64,000 nucleotides of DNA from Chrysemys picta bellii (GCF_011386835.1 NC_088792.1:108100421-108164420); one strand, 5' to 3'; counted from the stretch's first letter, positions 32,162 to 43,779 are shown. Notes: generated by a model from the sequence alone, not told the origin. Made by a program: numbers and translations.

Positions 32162-32381
32162 CAGGGCTGGCTCCAGGGTTTTTGCCGCCCCAAGCGTCAA
32201 AAAAAAAAAAAAAAAGCTGCGATTGTGATCTGCGGCGGCAATTCTGCGGGAGGTCCTTCACTCCAAGCGGGAGTGAGGGACCGTCCGCCGAATTGCCGCC
32301 GAATGGCTGGAAGTGCCGCCCCTCTCCGGAGTGGCCGCCCCAAGCACCTGCTTGGCAAGCTGGTGCCTGGAGCCGGCCCTG
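32162..32381. mobile_element. hAT-type MITE with perfect 8-bp duplication
   Basis: It starts CAGGGCTGGCTCCAGG and ends CCTGGAGCCGGCCCTG, inverted with one mismatch. GTATTACA flanks both sides exactly (32154-32161 and 32382-32389). The 220-bp interior includes a 17-A run and a palindromic GCGGCGGCAATTC / GAATTGCCGCCG core. Termini are shared with the element at 60873-61250. Confidence 0.85.
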
Positions 32382-32389
32382 GTATTACA

Positions 32390-34625
32390 ATGTGTTCAGC
32401 TAGCTCTGTGTAAAGCACATTGTGGGTTTCCACTATGATATACTATTCGGTTCTTTACATGGAATTGTTCAAAGTGGAATAGGATTTTAGAGTGGCAACA
32501 TAGTTGCATGCAAATGACATGCTTAGACTTTTAGGTGTGGGTAGTTACAATCCATCAATGGACATATCTAATAAGGTGTTTAGCAAAGAAAATTATTCAG
32601 CCACATTTCTATTTTTAAAGGTGTTAATGAGCACATCTGGTATGTAAAGAACCTGTCTTAGTGCTCTGGAAATTAAGAATTGCTCGTTGGAAACTTTTTA
32701 GCTGCTTATTCTTATGTGATTTTCACAGCATAGATTACTATAAAAGGGAATAGTTAAGTAATAAATCCTTGTGGATTCTATACCCGTGCCCATCAGATGC
32801 CGAAAATTCCATTTGCCTCTGGGGCATAGCAGTTTTTCCTAGGAGTTTACCACCAGGAATCTTGAGAATCTAGATGTCTGTATTAAAAAAAAAATAAAAT
32901 CTAGCCCTTATGGTTGTGAAAATAACATTCTAAAGATGAGCCAAGTATAAAGCAATGTAATACGCAGTCTGCTGAAGTCTGAAGATGGCTCCAGTGCCTT
33001 TGTTGCTCTTCACAGCTCTCCCAAACTGCAACAGTAAGAAACTTCACGTGCCCTATCAATTGTGAATTGTACAAGCTGATGTGTGTGTGTGTGGAGGGGG
33101 GTGGGGGTGGGGAGGATGGGTAGAGAATGTCTGGGCCCTTCAGGAAACGAAATGTTGAGGATACACGGTATCATTCATGAAAAGGACACCAAGTTTGACC
33201 ATCTCTACTTGAAACTTTTGATATTTAAAATAAACAGTCTCACAAATAGTGAAATCATTTGTTATATGGTACACCAATACAGATGAGTTCTTTGTATCCT
33301 GAACAGCATAGGCATGTGCTACACATTGTGCACACCCAAAGGGTTCTTGAAATAAAATCTAAGCAGAAAATTAAACAAAAAATGGACAGCAAGAGAGAGA
33401 AGAATCAAAAACAGAAACACGTTTTGACAAAAGGAAATGGTAAACCCTATGGGCTATTGTGCTCAAGCTGCTTGGCAAATAGTTGTTCCTGGTTTTGGCT
33501 AGACTAGCATTTACAATTGTGAATGTTAAAAACGGAGTTAATTAGCAATCCACTAACCCAATTTCAAACACAACCAAAACACTAGTCTAGACCGGGCCAA
33601 TGAGAATTCTGTTTGCAGGACTGGGCCATGTGTTTCTCAGCTGATTTGCATCCAAACTGGTATTTCCCACTCTACTGATGGAAGAATAGTTGGAACTGTA
33701 TACAGCATATTAAATGTGTTGGCAGAGGCTGTAAATTGGATGAGATTGTATTTGATGGGTTAAGTGCAGGAAGGGTTGCCAGATCTGGTTATAAATATGT
33801 ATCTTTCTGAATTCTGCAACAGATAATAAGAAACATGTCAATGAGTGATGAAATTTAGATTTCCAATTATTGTAACAACAATAAACTGGATTTTCTGGGT
33901 ATATTTCTTACAAATGCTTCACCATTTGTAGTTACAAGAATAGGTGGAGAGGAGTTAGTTGAAGGGGATTCCTAGCTAAATAGAAAACTAGCCTGTTCAA
34001 AATTCCAGTCAGAACAGGAAGACTTATGTTCAAGTCTTTTTCATTAGAAATTAATTCACTCTCATGTTGCTTTGCTCTGGCTGTTGTTTTTTATCGGAAG
34101 AAAGCTATTGTGTGAGATTCTGATGGAAGGAATTTGCAAATCTAGTTTACCTGTGACACTGCAATAAAAACACATTGCAAACTGTCTCTGATTTTTAATG
34201 CATTTAAGGACTAGATGCAGCTAACCATCAGTTCCTGGAACGACATTAGAAGGGTAGCGATCAATCACTATGAGGGGGTAGAAAGTGACAGTTCTCCCAC
34301 GAGACTGTCTAGCTTAAAGTTTTCATGCATTCGAAAGGAAATTTGAAGAGTTCAGGTGCTGGAGAAGGCATACTAATCCACAAGATTGAGGAGGATTTTT
34401 TTTTTTAAATATAGATTTGCTCATTTTAAGATTAATTGCAATGTAGTAGGCCAAATGCAAAATAATTCTGACTTCTTACACTAGAGAATTAGGGCTTGAT
34501 TTTGCAGCTGTGAATTAGAGGTGGTACAGCAGTGCAGCGCATCAGCAGGAGCTCCAGGAAGCATTGGGCCTGCTTCATGCACATTTTCTCCTGGACTTCT
34601 CCTTGAAGAAAGAGCTACCCTCTGT
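32390..34625. other. No gene seen
   Basis: Unique-looking AT-rich sequence. An 82-codon lysine-rich frame at 33259-33507 looks like A-rich noise. Confidence 0.5.
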
Positions 34626-34633
34626 GTCTGGCC

Positions 34634-34788
34634 CAGTGCTTAATTTGCAATGAAAGAGGTGCCAGGGCTCAAGCTATTTTTTCACTTTTATAACCAACGA
34701 AGCAAGCCCAGAAGTCCTGGGGCTATGAACTGCCAAGCCTAGAGGTGCTGACTCAGTCCTGGCAAGCCCTGGCACAAATTAAGCACTG
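34634..34788. mobile_element. Short hAT-type MITE
   Basis: Inverted ends CAGTGCTTAATTTG and CAAATTAAGCACTG match perfectly, followed inward by inverted GCCAGGGCT blocks. Flanks GTCTGGCC (34626-34633) and GACTGACC (34789-34796) agree at 6 of 8 positions, consistent with an old 8-bp target duplication. It is 155 bp and non-coding. Confidence 0.7.
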
Positions 34789-34796
34789 GACTGACC

Positions 34797-36380
34797 ATTG
34801 TGGTGAACCCCTCTCCCCTGGATCACAAGAACTGCCACTTACTCATATCTCTTAAATGGAAAAGAAGATTGCCTCCAGGGAGAGAAGCTTCGCTCAGTGA
34901 CTTGGCTGACCTGGCACCTAAAGAATTGGTAATGTTTCAGAGATGAGGGATGCCAGACACCTTTGAAAAGATTTGTTTTAATTTTTAAGAAACCTTTGAT
35001 TAATTCCTAATGAATGGAAATTGAGAGACTGTTCTTCTTTCCGCTCCTTGCTTCCTTTCCTTTCCCTCCTTCCCATTCCTTTACTATTTTTTGTTCTTCA
35101 CTTATTTCTGTACAATTTTTTTTTCAATTATATATGTAACTGGAACCGCCATTGGTTTTGGTTCTGTGCAGGGAGGTGAAATAACTGAGGAACAAGAGAA
35201 TAGAAAGAAGCTCCTTGAACCCTTTCATTTTCTTACATGCTCATTCAGAGGCCAGGCACAATCTGACCTTTTGTAGATTGCACTGAGAACCCAAGGCCTT
35301 GCCAGAAGTATTCCGTCTCACTGTTTGGTTTAGAGTTATGATGAGCAAAAAGCCAAGCAGACAGTAGTGAGGTTTATCAAGAATGTGACTAGAAAGGAGA
35401 GCTCTTCCATTAAGAGAGATGCTGAATAGAAGCACCTTTCCTTCATGTTTTGTTGATACAATATTGTGGAGCAACTTGTTGAGACTGAGGGAAACCTGGG
35501 TGAAAAAAGTCAAAGGCCTGATCCTGCTTCCACTGAAGTAAATAGCAGAATAGCCACTAACTTCAAGGGAACAAGACTAGGCCCTCCAGAGAAAGATTCC
35601 CATCCAGTATGGGATTTGATCCCTGGCTTTATTCTGATAAAGATGGCAGAACAAGGTGCATCATCCGAGGAACTTTTCATCTCTACCTCTCAAACACTGG
35701 ATACCTTAACTTCAGGATCTGTGCTATTGCACACAAAACAAGTATCTTTGTGGTACTGCCAGGACAAAGAGACTATGCTATTCTTAGAAAAGAATTTAGT
35801 GCTGTTTGGGCTAGTAACTCTCTAAGTTAAAAGATTGATGTTGAAACAATTGAACAATTATCTTTTACTGACATCTTGTAGGAGGTCCCAGCACTCAGCA
35901 TGCACAAAGTGATGGGGAGGAGGAGGTATGGGTGGGGGTGGATACAAATCATGAGAATTATATAGAGTGCAGAAATGTTCTAACTAATTAGAGATCCAAA
36001 CACCAGAGATGCTTCTTTAGCACAGTGTCATGCTTTTTCTAATTGTGCTGTGACAGGATGAGTTGGATCAGTACACGGTGATCCTGTTATTTTGGGTGAC
36101 CAGCTAATCAGTCTGTTTGACCTACGCAGATATTAGGGTTAGGTAAATGTGTTTTGAAATGCCAAAAAGAGTTTAAAATTATATATGTTTTGAAAACTCC
36201 ATAGCTGGTTTAATATCTAGTTCTGTTTGAGCTGTAATTCCACATAAATGGACTATACAGTCCCATATATGTTGTTCCTCAATTGATTTTTTTAAAAATA
36301 TATCGGAAATGGTGTGCTTTCTAGGGTTGATATTTTGTAGAATGTCTACTTTTTAAATACATGCATTGAAAAGTGCTGTA
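34797..36380. other. No gene seen
   Basis: A 119-codon frame at 35466-35825 overlaps another of 73 codons. Neither has domain features, and codon content follows local base composition. Confidence 0.45.
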
Positions 36381-36384
36381 TTCA

Positions 36385-36560
36385 TTTAGGTTCCGATCTG
36401 GACAATGGACTGAATCGTTGTGCCAGAGAGGACAGAAACAATTGCAAGTCAGACATAGCTGGGACTAGAACCCTGGCACTTAAATTACAAAAATATAGGT
36501 TTCTGCCACTTGTGCTAAAAGAATAATGGGAAAATAGCACTGCCTTATTTATCCTCTTTG
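36385..36560 (-). mobile_element. Diverged MIR/CORE-SINE-like copy
   Basis: CAAGTCAGACATAGCTGGGA and CTAGAACCCTGGCAC match the conserved tRNA-proximal part of antisense sauropsid SINEs. The remainder is too diverged to be certain. Confidence 0.4.
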
Positions 36561-36564
36561 TGGG

Positions 36565-37205
36565 CCAGGCCATAGATGTGACTCTTTAATTGTCATACAC
36601 TCCAGACACAACTATAATAATGGAGAGTCCCAGAAGGAAGATGCAGGCCCTGAGAGATTTAAGAATGGCAAAACCCTCTTCAATGATAGCCACTATTCAG
36701 AGAACAGAAGGGCCATCCTTTCCATTTCCATCACTGGTCACTATTTCTCCTCTAAAACCGATACTTGACACCTTTCTTCTTTAACATTAAATTATATATT
36801 TTAAAATATTACTATAAGCATTGACTTGCAGGTCACCTCCTCAGATGCTAAAGCTCACCTCTGGAAAATAACTCCATTGGTTACCTTTCTCTTGGCTAGT
36901 AATTATATTCCAAACATCCAGAAGTCTGCCTCCCACTGCCTAAAAAGAAAGGGGAAATCCTTCCTCTAAATAGTGTTTGGCTAATAAAATGTTACATAAT
37001 ATGAAAAAAGCTACATGATTCACATCAGTGATAGTGATGTAAGCCGTGAACCAATCAATGTAGTGCTCTAGGGGTGGTCTCATAGAGATTGAAGTTCCTG
37101 CTTCAGCCTCAGCTAAGGATGCATATTAATATGGAGAGGTTCAATCTCCACTGCCAACAACTCACCCAGTGGTTTCAGCATTACGGTGCAGTTTCCAAAG
37201 CTAAT
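36565..37205. other. No gene seen
   Basis: Unique-looking sequence, no frame of interest. Confidence 0.5.
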
Positions 37206-37209
37206 TGCT

Positions 37210-37980
37210 AGGGCTGCCAATTAATCACAGTTAATGCATGTGATTGATGCAAAACAAATAGATAAAGTAGTTGTGATTAATCACACTATTTAACAATAAT
37301 AGAATATCAATTTAAATTTAGTATACATATTTTTGATGCTTGTCTTCATTTTCAAATATATTAATTTGAATTACAACACAGAATACAAAGCATGCAATGC
37401 TTACTTTATATTATTCATTATAAATATTTGCACTGTAAAAAAGATAAACAAAAGAAATAGTATTTTTCAGTTAACCTCATACAAGTCCACACAGTCCTAC
37501 TTCTTGTTCAGCGAATCACTAAGACAAACAAGTTTGTTTACACTTACGGGAGATAATGCTGCCCACTTCTTATTTACAATGTTACCTGAAAGTGAGAATA
37601 GGCATTCACATGGCACTGTTCTACCCAGCGTTGCAAGGTATTTATGTGCTAGATATGCTAAACATTTGTATGCCCCTTCATGATTAGACTTGTAGGTTCT
37701 AAAGTTTTACATTGCTTTGTTCTGAGTGCAGATATTTAAAAAAAGATTTATATTTGTTAGTTGCACTTTCACAATAAAGAGATTGTGCTACAGTGCTTGT
37801 ATTAGGTGAATTAAAAAATACTATTTATTTTGATTATTTTTACAGTGCAAATATTTGTAATAAAATAATAACAAATTGAGTACTATACACTTTGCATTCT
37901 GTGTTGTAATCAATATATTTGACATTTTTAAAAATCTCACGATTAATTGTGATTATTTTTAAAAATTGTTTCACAGTCCT
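37210..37980. mobile_element. AT-rich DNA-transposon MITE with long subterminal inverted repeats
   Basis: It starts AGGGCTGCCAATTAATCACA and ends in CACGATTAATTGTGAT...CACAGTCCT, inverted and diverged. Long internal arms are also inverted: 37300-37480 (ACAACACAGAATACAAAGCA, then AATATTTGCACTGTAAAAA, then AAATAGTATTTTTCA) against 37800-37925. The interior has remnants of an ACAAGTTTGTTTACACTTACG segment. This is a common sauropsid interspersed element that I cannot name exactly. An exact target duplication is not preserved. Confidence 0.7.
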
Positions 37981-37984
37981 AATT

Positions 37985-38320
37985 ACCTGATAGATTGTGC
38001 GGATTAGGTATGGTAAATTTGCCAAAATAGCCCTGCACCCAACCCTTCCACAAACTCTGATTAATTAAGGGACAGGCAAAGAAGATGAACTGGGCCACTT
38101 TACCCCTAGTTCCTTGGTTAATGAGACAGCTGGCCAGGAAAGTTCAGTGTGGACGTCTTGCTGCCAACTCCTCTCCCCTAGGGAGGCAGGAATGTCACTT
38201 CAGAGTGGGAGCTCAGCCCTATTCAAGGAGGGACAGGAGATTGGTTACAGGGTTCCTGATTGGCTCTGGAATAATTGATTGGGTGGAAGAAGAGAGTGTG
38301 TGATCTGGAGTGAAGCAAGG
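37985..38320. other. No gene seen
   Basis: Unique-looking; a 72-codon frame at 38085-38303 has no recognisable features. Confidence 0.5.
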
Positions 38321-38328
38321 AGTATGTG

Positions 38329-38452
38329 TAGGGTGATCAAATAGCAACTGTGAAAAAACGGGACAGGGGGTGGCGAGTAATAGGCGCTTATATAAGAAAA
38401 AGTCCCAAAAAACGGGACTGTCCCTTTAAAAACGGGACATCTGGTCACCCTA
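38329..38452. mobile_element. 124-bp hAT-type MITE with perfect 8-bp duplication
   Basis: The ends TAGGGTGATCA and TGGTCACCCTA are inverted. AGTATGTG flanks both sides exactly (38321-38328 and 38453-38460). The interior is an inverted AAACGGGACA / TGTCCCTTT... arrangement around CGCTTATATAAGAAAAAG. Confidence 0.85.
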
Positions 38453-38982
38453 AGTATGTGCTCTTGCTGCAGGGTGAGCAGGGCCCAAACTCAATGCTGA
38501 GCTTGGGGCTTGGTGAGCCGAGGCAGCACTCTGATTGCACAGCTACAGGCAGCCTAGCAGAGAGATTTTTTACCAGTGGAGGAAGTCTAGACTAGCACAC
38601 CAACTACAAAGATGGATGCAGTGGTGACCTGGACTAAGGGACTGAGGTGGCAGAGTAAATTTGTCTATTGAGTAGATTAGAGTTCCTTTGTTAAGCACCT
38701 GGGATTTATTACATTGCACACTGTGTGTGTGATTGCTGAGCTGAATTAACCAGCTGTGTGAGCTATTTATTGTTCCCTTTTAAGGATAATAAGATTTTTA
38801 TCCATGCCACTAAGGTGGCTGATAAAATTATTAGAATATATGTCTCTTGTAGTGATTCTGGAGTAAATTTGTGGCTTCTCAAAGGCCAGAGAAAGCTCCT
38901 TCATCCCCAGGCAAGGGCTCAGGAATTTGGAAAAACCAATCTCTGTGGGGAGCCCCCGATCATGGACATGCTTATAAAAAGT

Positions 38983-39261
38983 AGGGCTCGTCTTCATGAA
39001 CAAATTGCATGGATTTAACTTAAATCAGTTTTTTAACTGATTTGGTTAAGTGTTGCAAAGCTGTGTGTGGACACTTGCTTTTTAGTTTAAGCATGACTTG
39101 CTTGATTTAAATAGATTCCTCAGAATGTAAGCTAAAGTGAAATAAGCCACTCTCAAACTGAAATAAGTGTCCATAGAGCCTTTTTCAATGGTTTAAATAA
39201 ATCAGTTTAAAGTCACAGTTTAAGTTAAACCACTGCAACTTTCTCATGTTCACAAGTCCTT
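38983..39261. mobile_element. Degenerate Harbinger-type MITE
   Basis: The left end AGGGCTCGTCTTCATGA and the right end read inward, AAGGACTTGTGAACATGA, are inverted with substitutions. The interior contains TTTAAATCAGTTT / AAACTGATTT inverted tracts and GTGTGTGGACAC, in keeping with the AGGGCTTGTCTACAC-type Harbinger MITEs. No coding content. Confidence 0.5.
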
Positions 39262-39264
39262 AAA

Positions 39265-41215
39265 AATGAACAGCTTTGCCTCCCAGTATATATTCCCTCA
39301 CTCAACAATATTACACTGCAGCAGAATACAATGAAGGAAGAAATCAGCTTAAAATGGAGCTGATTTATATTTTCTATGGATGTAACTTGAGTAGAGACAA
39401 AGGCAGGCTGGAACGTTTCAGTAATGTGCTGTATGCTTTTATAGCCTTTCATTTAAACTCTCTGGCCAAAATGTTAAAACTTGGATTCCTGAAATTAGGC
39501 ACCTAAATCCATATGTAGACATTTAAAGGAAAGGCCTGATTGTTCTGAGTTGGTAAGAACCTGCAACTTCTGTTGAAGTGACTGGGAAAGCTACAAGTTC
39601 TCAGCCCCTTTTGAAAAATGGATGACTAAAAGCTGAGTATTTCTTCCTCCAATTGGCTACTCTTATACACCACCTATTGTGTGAGGGGAGGAAAGCCGAT
39701 AAGATAACCCTTATCTTATCAGGAATTATGTGGTTCCTTGCATCCTATCATATTGTAGTTTCCAACAATGATTATGTTAAAAGAAAAAGAGGTTTTTTTT
39801 TTCTAGCTATAGTGAGTATGTTGTATGTATTAAGGGCAGAAAAACCACCCAAAAGCTAGGTCGGGTCAAATAGGTGACTTACGTATGATATATGTGCATA
39901 TGCAACCCACTAGTGAATGTATAATACAGGTCTCTTCCCCTCTGACCGCGGAGCCCAATCCTCAGAGGATATGAATGTTATAGCCACATCTTGAGAAGTT
40001 TCGCTCAAGTTATAGCAGCTTGTGATTTTTAGTTCTGGAAGACCCAGTTCAGTTCCTGGTGTGTTGTCCAAAATGGCAGCTGTCACATATGTGTGTGTGT
40101 ATATATAAATACATATAGATGTGTTTGTTATACACACATACATTTTTTTCATTTATGTTTCTTTTTCCTGTATGGTCCTTTATTCACAGTTTGTCCCAAT
40201 ATTTTCTCAACCCTTTCCATGGCCCATGGATGAGGCTAAAATATTGCTGCCCACTTATTTCACCCAAGGGCAAGAAGTAAAATCTTGCTGCTCCCATCTC
40301 TTGTAAGCTGTGTAAGATTGGTGCTGAATTTGACAAGCAGGCAAAACTTCAAGAAAATGCACTGGATGCAGTACCCAGGTTCTCAGAGCCATAAAACCAC
40401 ATAGGGCCCAAGTTTACATACATATGGAAAAACTTGAACTATAATGACCCCTTTCTTTTTCTTAGCAACTGGAGATATCCCTAATATATTCTTGCCCTGG
40501 ACTCATTGGCTTATACATGAATGTCACTGGTCTTTCCTAAGCAGAAGGTGAACCCAATCTGGTATTGTTTGCATAACAAACTTCAATCCAACAGTGTTGG
40601 AGTGGGCTCAAAAAGAGGCAAAACAAATCTGTCCATCACCCGTTTTATTTTAGCTACAGTATAGTCTATTCATGATAAATTATCCCTATCACTCATTTTG
40701 TGATCTGTAATTCTTACTGTTCAGGGCATCTGTACCATGATGTCATAAAGGGTTTAGAATGAGCTTTCTTATTAACTCTGACTACTTGCAGTCTGAGATT
40801 GTTACAGGGAAAAGTCACAACGATTACAGGGTGTCAGTAATTATGGCAGCAGCAATAGCATGGGCTAAATACGCTCTCAGAGGAAACTTTCAATGACAGC
40901 CATGTACAGAGCAAGTTAATGTAGTTGAACTTTGCTGGCCTCTTCCAATTCGTCAGAAATTCAAAAGTCTTACTTTACACCAATCAATCTTTTCAAAAAC
41001 GTTCTTCTGTGTTTCTCCAGTCTGTGCAGTCCCTGGCTGAAACACAGCAATAGTCATAAAGGATGGACCAAGGCTGAACTCCTGCAAATTTCAGTTAAGA
41101 AGAGTGTTCTGGGCTTGTAATGCCTATGGTTTTTGTTCAGAATTGGATCCAAAATCATAAGAGTCTATTTTTCCAGTATGGAGAAACCTCAAGATAATGG
41201 CCATAGCCAAGAGAT
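39265..41215. other. No gene seen
   Basis: Mostly unique. 39495-39630 has AGGCACCTAAATCCATAT followed by a weak inverted partner, a piece of the same foldback family as 45845-46030. An AT/GT tract lies at 40087-40140. Confidence 0.5.
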
Positions 41216-41229
41216 ATTGTACAAAATGG

Positions 41230-41428
41230 CAGGTTTCAGAGTAGCAGCCGTGTTAGTCCATATCCGCAAAAAGAACAGGAGTACTTGTGGCACCTTAGAG
41301 ACTAACAAATTTATTAGAGCATAAGCTTTCGTGGACTACAGCCCACTTCTTCAGATGCATAGTCCACGAAAGCTTATGCTCTAATAAACTTGTTAGTCTC
41401 TAAGGTGCCACAAGTACTCCTGTTCTTT
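41230..41428 (-). mobile_element. Penelope-like retroelement terminal fragment, foldback copy 2
   Basis: On the minus strand the element ends with the diagnostic ACTAACACGGCTGCTACTC tail. Two arms of about 80 bp (GGTGCCACAAGTACTCCTGT ... AGCTTATGCTCTAATAAA) form an inverted pair around 41340-41360. TTGTACAAAATGG flanks both sides (41217-41229 and 41429-41441), a 13-bp duplication if no base is shared with the element. The tail with its foldback closely parallels the copies at 11548 and 45679. Confidence 0.75.
41317..41354 (-). ncRNA. Hammerhead-ribozyme-like core (copy 2)
   Basis: On the minus strand CTGAAGA (41354-41348) fits the CUGANGA core, followed by one extra A and stem II GTGG/CCAC (41346-41343 with 41334-41331 region). 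GAAA follows at 41330-41327, then stem III AGC-TTAT-GCT with C at 41317 as the expected cleavage residue. The catalytic core positions are all intact; stem I was not established. Confidence 0.45.
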
Positions 41429-41509
41429 TTGTACAAAATGGGAGAACAACTAATCTTTTAAGGCTTCTACCATTTTATAGTGAAGAACTGCTTGGAATGT
41501 TCTCATTGT

Positions 41510-42502
41510 GATAGGTCCCCCTGGAGTGCCACCTGGAACTGAGGTACAGTTGAGCCCTCTGACTCAACCTCTGGGTTTCCTCTGTTTTTACAGGAGATTT
41601 GGGGTGAGGACTAGAGGAATGGTATTGGGAAGGTAAGTGCCCAGTCTCCCAGCCACCCTCCTTCTTCTCAGGGGTAAAACAGGGACCCTGCTTTTCACCA
41701 GGTTTAAGCTTCTCCTTCTGTGGTTTATTTGCAATTAATGTTTGTGTTTGCTCAATATCATCAGCTAGAGTAGCCATTTCATCCACAGTCTTCACCTTTT
41801 TTGTCCCATAAACTCTATTTCACATCATCTCTACATCTATCCAGGAAATGTTCCTGAGCAACAAGATCACACATATCTTCAAAGCTTGTAACACCTTTTC
41901 CCTTTACCCACTTTTCCATCAAATCTTTCATTTGGTTTACACAGACCATGCTACTCATCCCAGCACCCCTCTTAAGGCTTCTGAATTTTACTCCATATGT
42001 TCCAGGTGTAATCTGAAACTGTTTTAAAAACCATTTCCTTGAATTTACCATAATCTGAAGCATCTCTAATTGGCATCTTATTGAATATCAGGAGTTTTCC
42101 CAGACAACTTTGCAATCAAAGTGAGCATCTTGTAGTCCTCAGGAATCTTATGAAGTACACACAGCCTCTCAAAAGTGATAAAATATTCAGCAAAGTCTCC
42201 TGCCTCGCTGTATGCAGGACACAACTGTTCCCATTTGTGGATTTTTAGAGAGGTGGGAGTCCCTGGAGCATGGGGGTTCTGGTTCTGCTTCTCTAGCAAG
42301 TCCAGTTGGTACTTCCTCTCTCTTTCCCTCTCCATTTCTTTAGCTTGCAGTTCCATGGCTCTTCAGTGTGCAGCTTCTTGCCTTGCATTGTCTGTTTCAA
42401 TTTCCAGCCATTTTCATTCCATAAGTCTCATGTGTTCTTTTTCTCTTTCTTCTGCATGCAATATGCACAGCCCCAACTTCGTAATAGTTTCACTTTCACT
42501 CA
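41510..42502 (-). pseudogene. Gypsy-type (Gmr1-like) gag remnant with SCAN-like region
   Basis: Minus-strand pieces begin MSESETITKLGLCILHAEER at 42502 and pass two stops. They continue in an ERERERKYQLDLLEKQ coiled-coil stretch, then WEQLCPAYSEAGDFAEYFIT, then FQITPGTYGVKFRSL and KDLMEKWVKGKGVTSFEDMC followed by DLVAQEHFLDRC. The last part has the helix pattern of a SCAN domain, which is thought to derive from Gmr1-like Gypsy gag. A frameshift near 42070 and a stop near 41817 break it. Only gag remains; no protease, reverse transcriptase or integrase is present. Confidence 0.75.
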
Positions 42503-42767
42503 TTTTGCTGCTTTTCTGTTCCTATCTCCCTTTCCCAAAATAAGCAACAGAAAATAACAAACTGGCAACCTTTTTGACTGATCTCTAGCCACCACACTTA
42601 AATCACTTAAAATCTTTGCAGATCTCACTCAGAACAAGAAGATGTGCATTTGACCCTGCTCGCTGTGTCACTGATGGGTCCCCTCCTTCCCCAGGGTGCC
42701 ACCTGGAACTGAAGTACAGCTGAGCCCTCTGTCTCACCAATCTGGGTTTCCTCTTGCACTGTGATGT
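42503..42767 (-). other. Leader between LTR and gag
   Basis: Minus-strand leader downstream of the LTR end. I could not identify a convincing tRNA primer binding site. A segment of about 75 bp containing GGTGCCACCTGGAACTGA (plus strand, 42697-42770) recurs at 41528-41600 on the other side of gag. Confidence 0.45.
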
Positions 42768-43773
42768 TGTGACATGCTGCAAAGCCCTCCAAGGTTGCAC
42801 CCACATCAATATCCACAGGCAGGAACACACCCAGCTGTATTCATGAATGCTCTGGCCAGCCACTCATGAACCCACAATATAGAAGCTACAGGCAAAATAC
42901 TCCCAGCTCCCCAACCTAAGATCCCAGATCTGTACCGTCCTGCCCTGGTTAAAACCTGACCAGTATGAATTTATTACCCTGTCCACCACTTCTACAAAGG
43001 AAAGTGGATGTGCACTAACTCTTGTTCATGAGGTTGAGATTTATCCCCTTTGCACTTCAAACGACACACAATGTTTTAGGTAAAATATAAAATAGATTTA
43101 TTAACTACAGAAAGATAGCAAACACATCAAAGTAGATTACCATAACAAATAAAACAAAATGCAAACTAAACCTACAATACCAGGTAGGGTCTGAATCAGT
43201 AATCTCTCACTCTGACTGATGATACAAGCAGCCCACCAAGTTTCCATCACAGGCTAGAAATCCCTTTAGCCTGGGAGCAGCACTTTCCCCCCAGTTCAGT
43301 CTTTTTCCTCTGGTACGTTCAGGTTTGTTGTTGTAGGGAGAGTAAGGTGCAGACACGATGTCATTTCCCCCTTTTATATCTTCCAACTTGCTGGAAAGCT
43401 CTTTTGCTATGACCTGGGTTAAACAGTCCCCACCGTGTAGTACTATTTCTGAGAGGTTTCTATTGTACACAGTTCCTGGGCTAATCCTTGTGCTTGTGTG
43501 CATTTCCACAATAAGCCATTAACATTGTTTGGCCTTTTTATTGTTGTACCTGAAAGGCTCCTTGTGGGTGTTCTCAACCTCATAACATGTTTCAGTAGCA
43601 CATACATAGCGAAACTTCATAACTTCACATACAATAATAACACATAAAATCCAACAAGCTATTAATGTCTAGCAGATCAAGACTTTTAGAATGATACCTT
43701 CCAAGGCATACGTTGTACAAAACATATCATAATTATATGAGAGTGGGGAATATGGGAGTGCCACAGTGTCACA
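42768..43773 (-). mobile_element. Long terminal repeat of the Gypsy-type element
   Basis: On the minus strand this runs from TGTGACACTGTGG to GCATGTCACA, with short inverted TGTGACA/TGTCACA ends. A TATAAAAG box lies at 43378-43371 and an AATAAA signal at 43102-43097, in the correct order for U3-R-U5. At 1,006 bp it is long for an LTR. No second full LTR is in the window, so the element is truncated beyond gag. The LTR interpretation fits its position directly upstream of the gag remnant. Confidence 0.7.
43371..43378 (-). promoter_or_regulatory. TATA box of the LTR
   Basis: TATAAAAG on the minus strand in a GATATAAAAGGGGG context. The start site would lie about 30 bp downstream, near 43340. 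Confidence 0.5.
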
Positions 43774-43779
43774 CTCATG

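Noticed and set aside
34600..34800. Possible splice-flanked exon
   Set aside because: The apparent structure is explained by inverted MITE ends with an imperfect 8-bp duplication.
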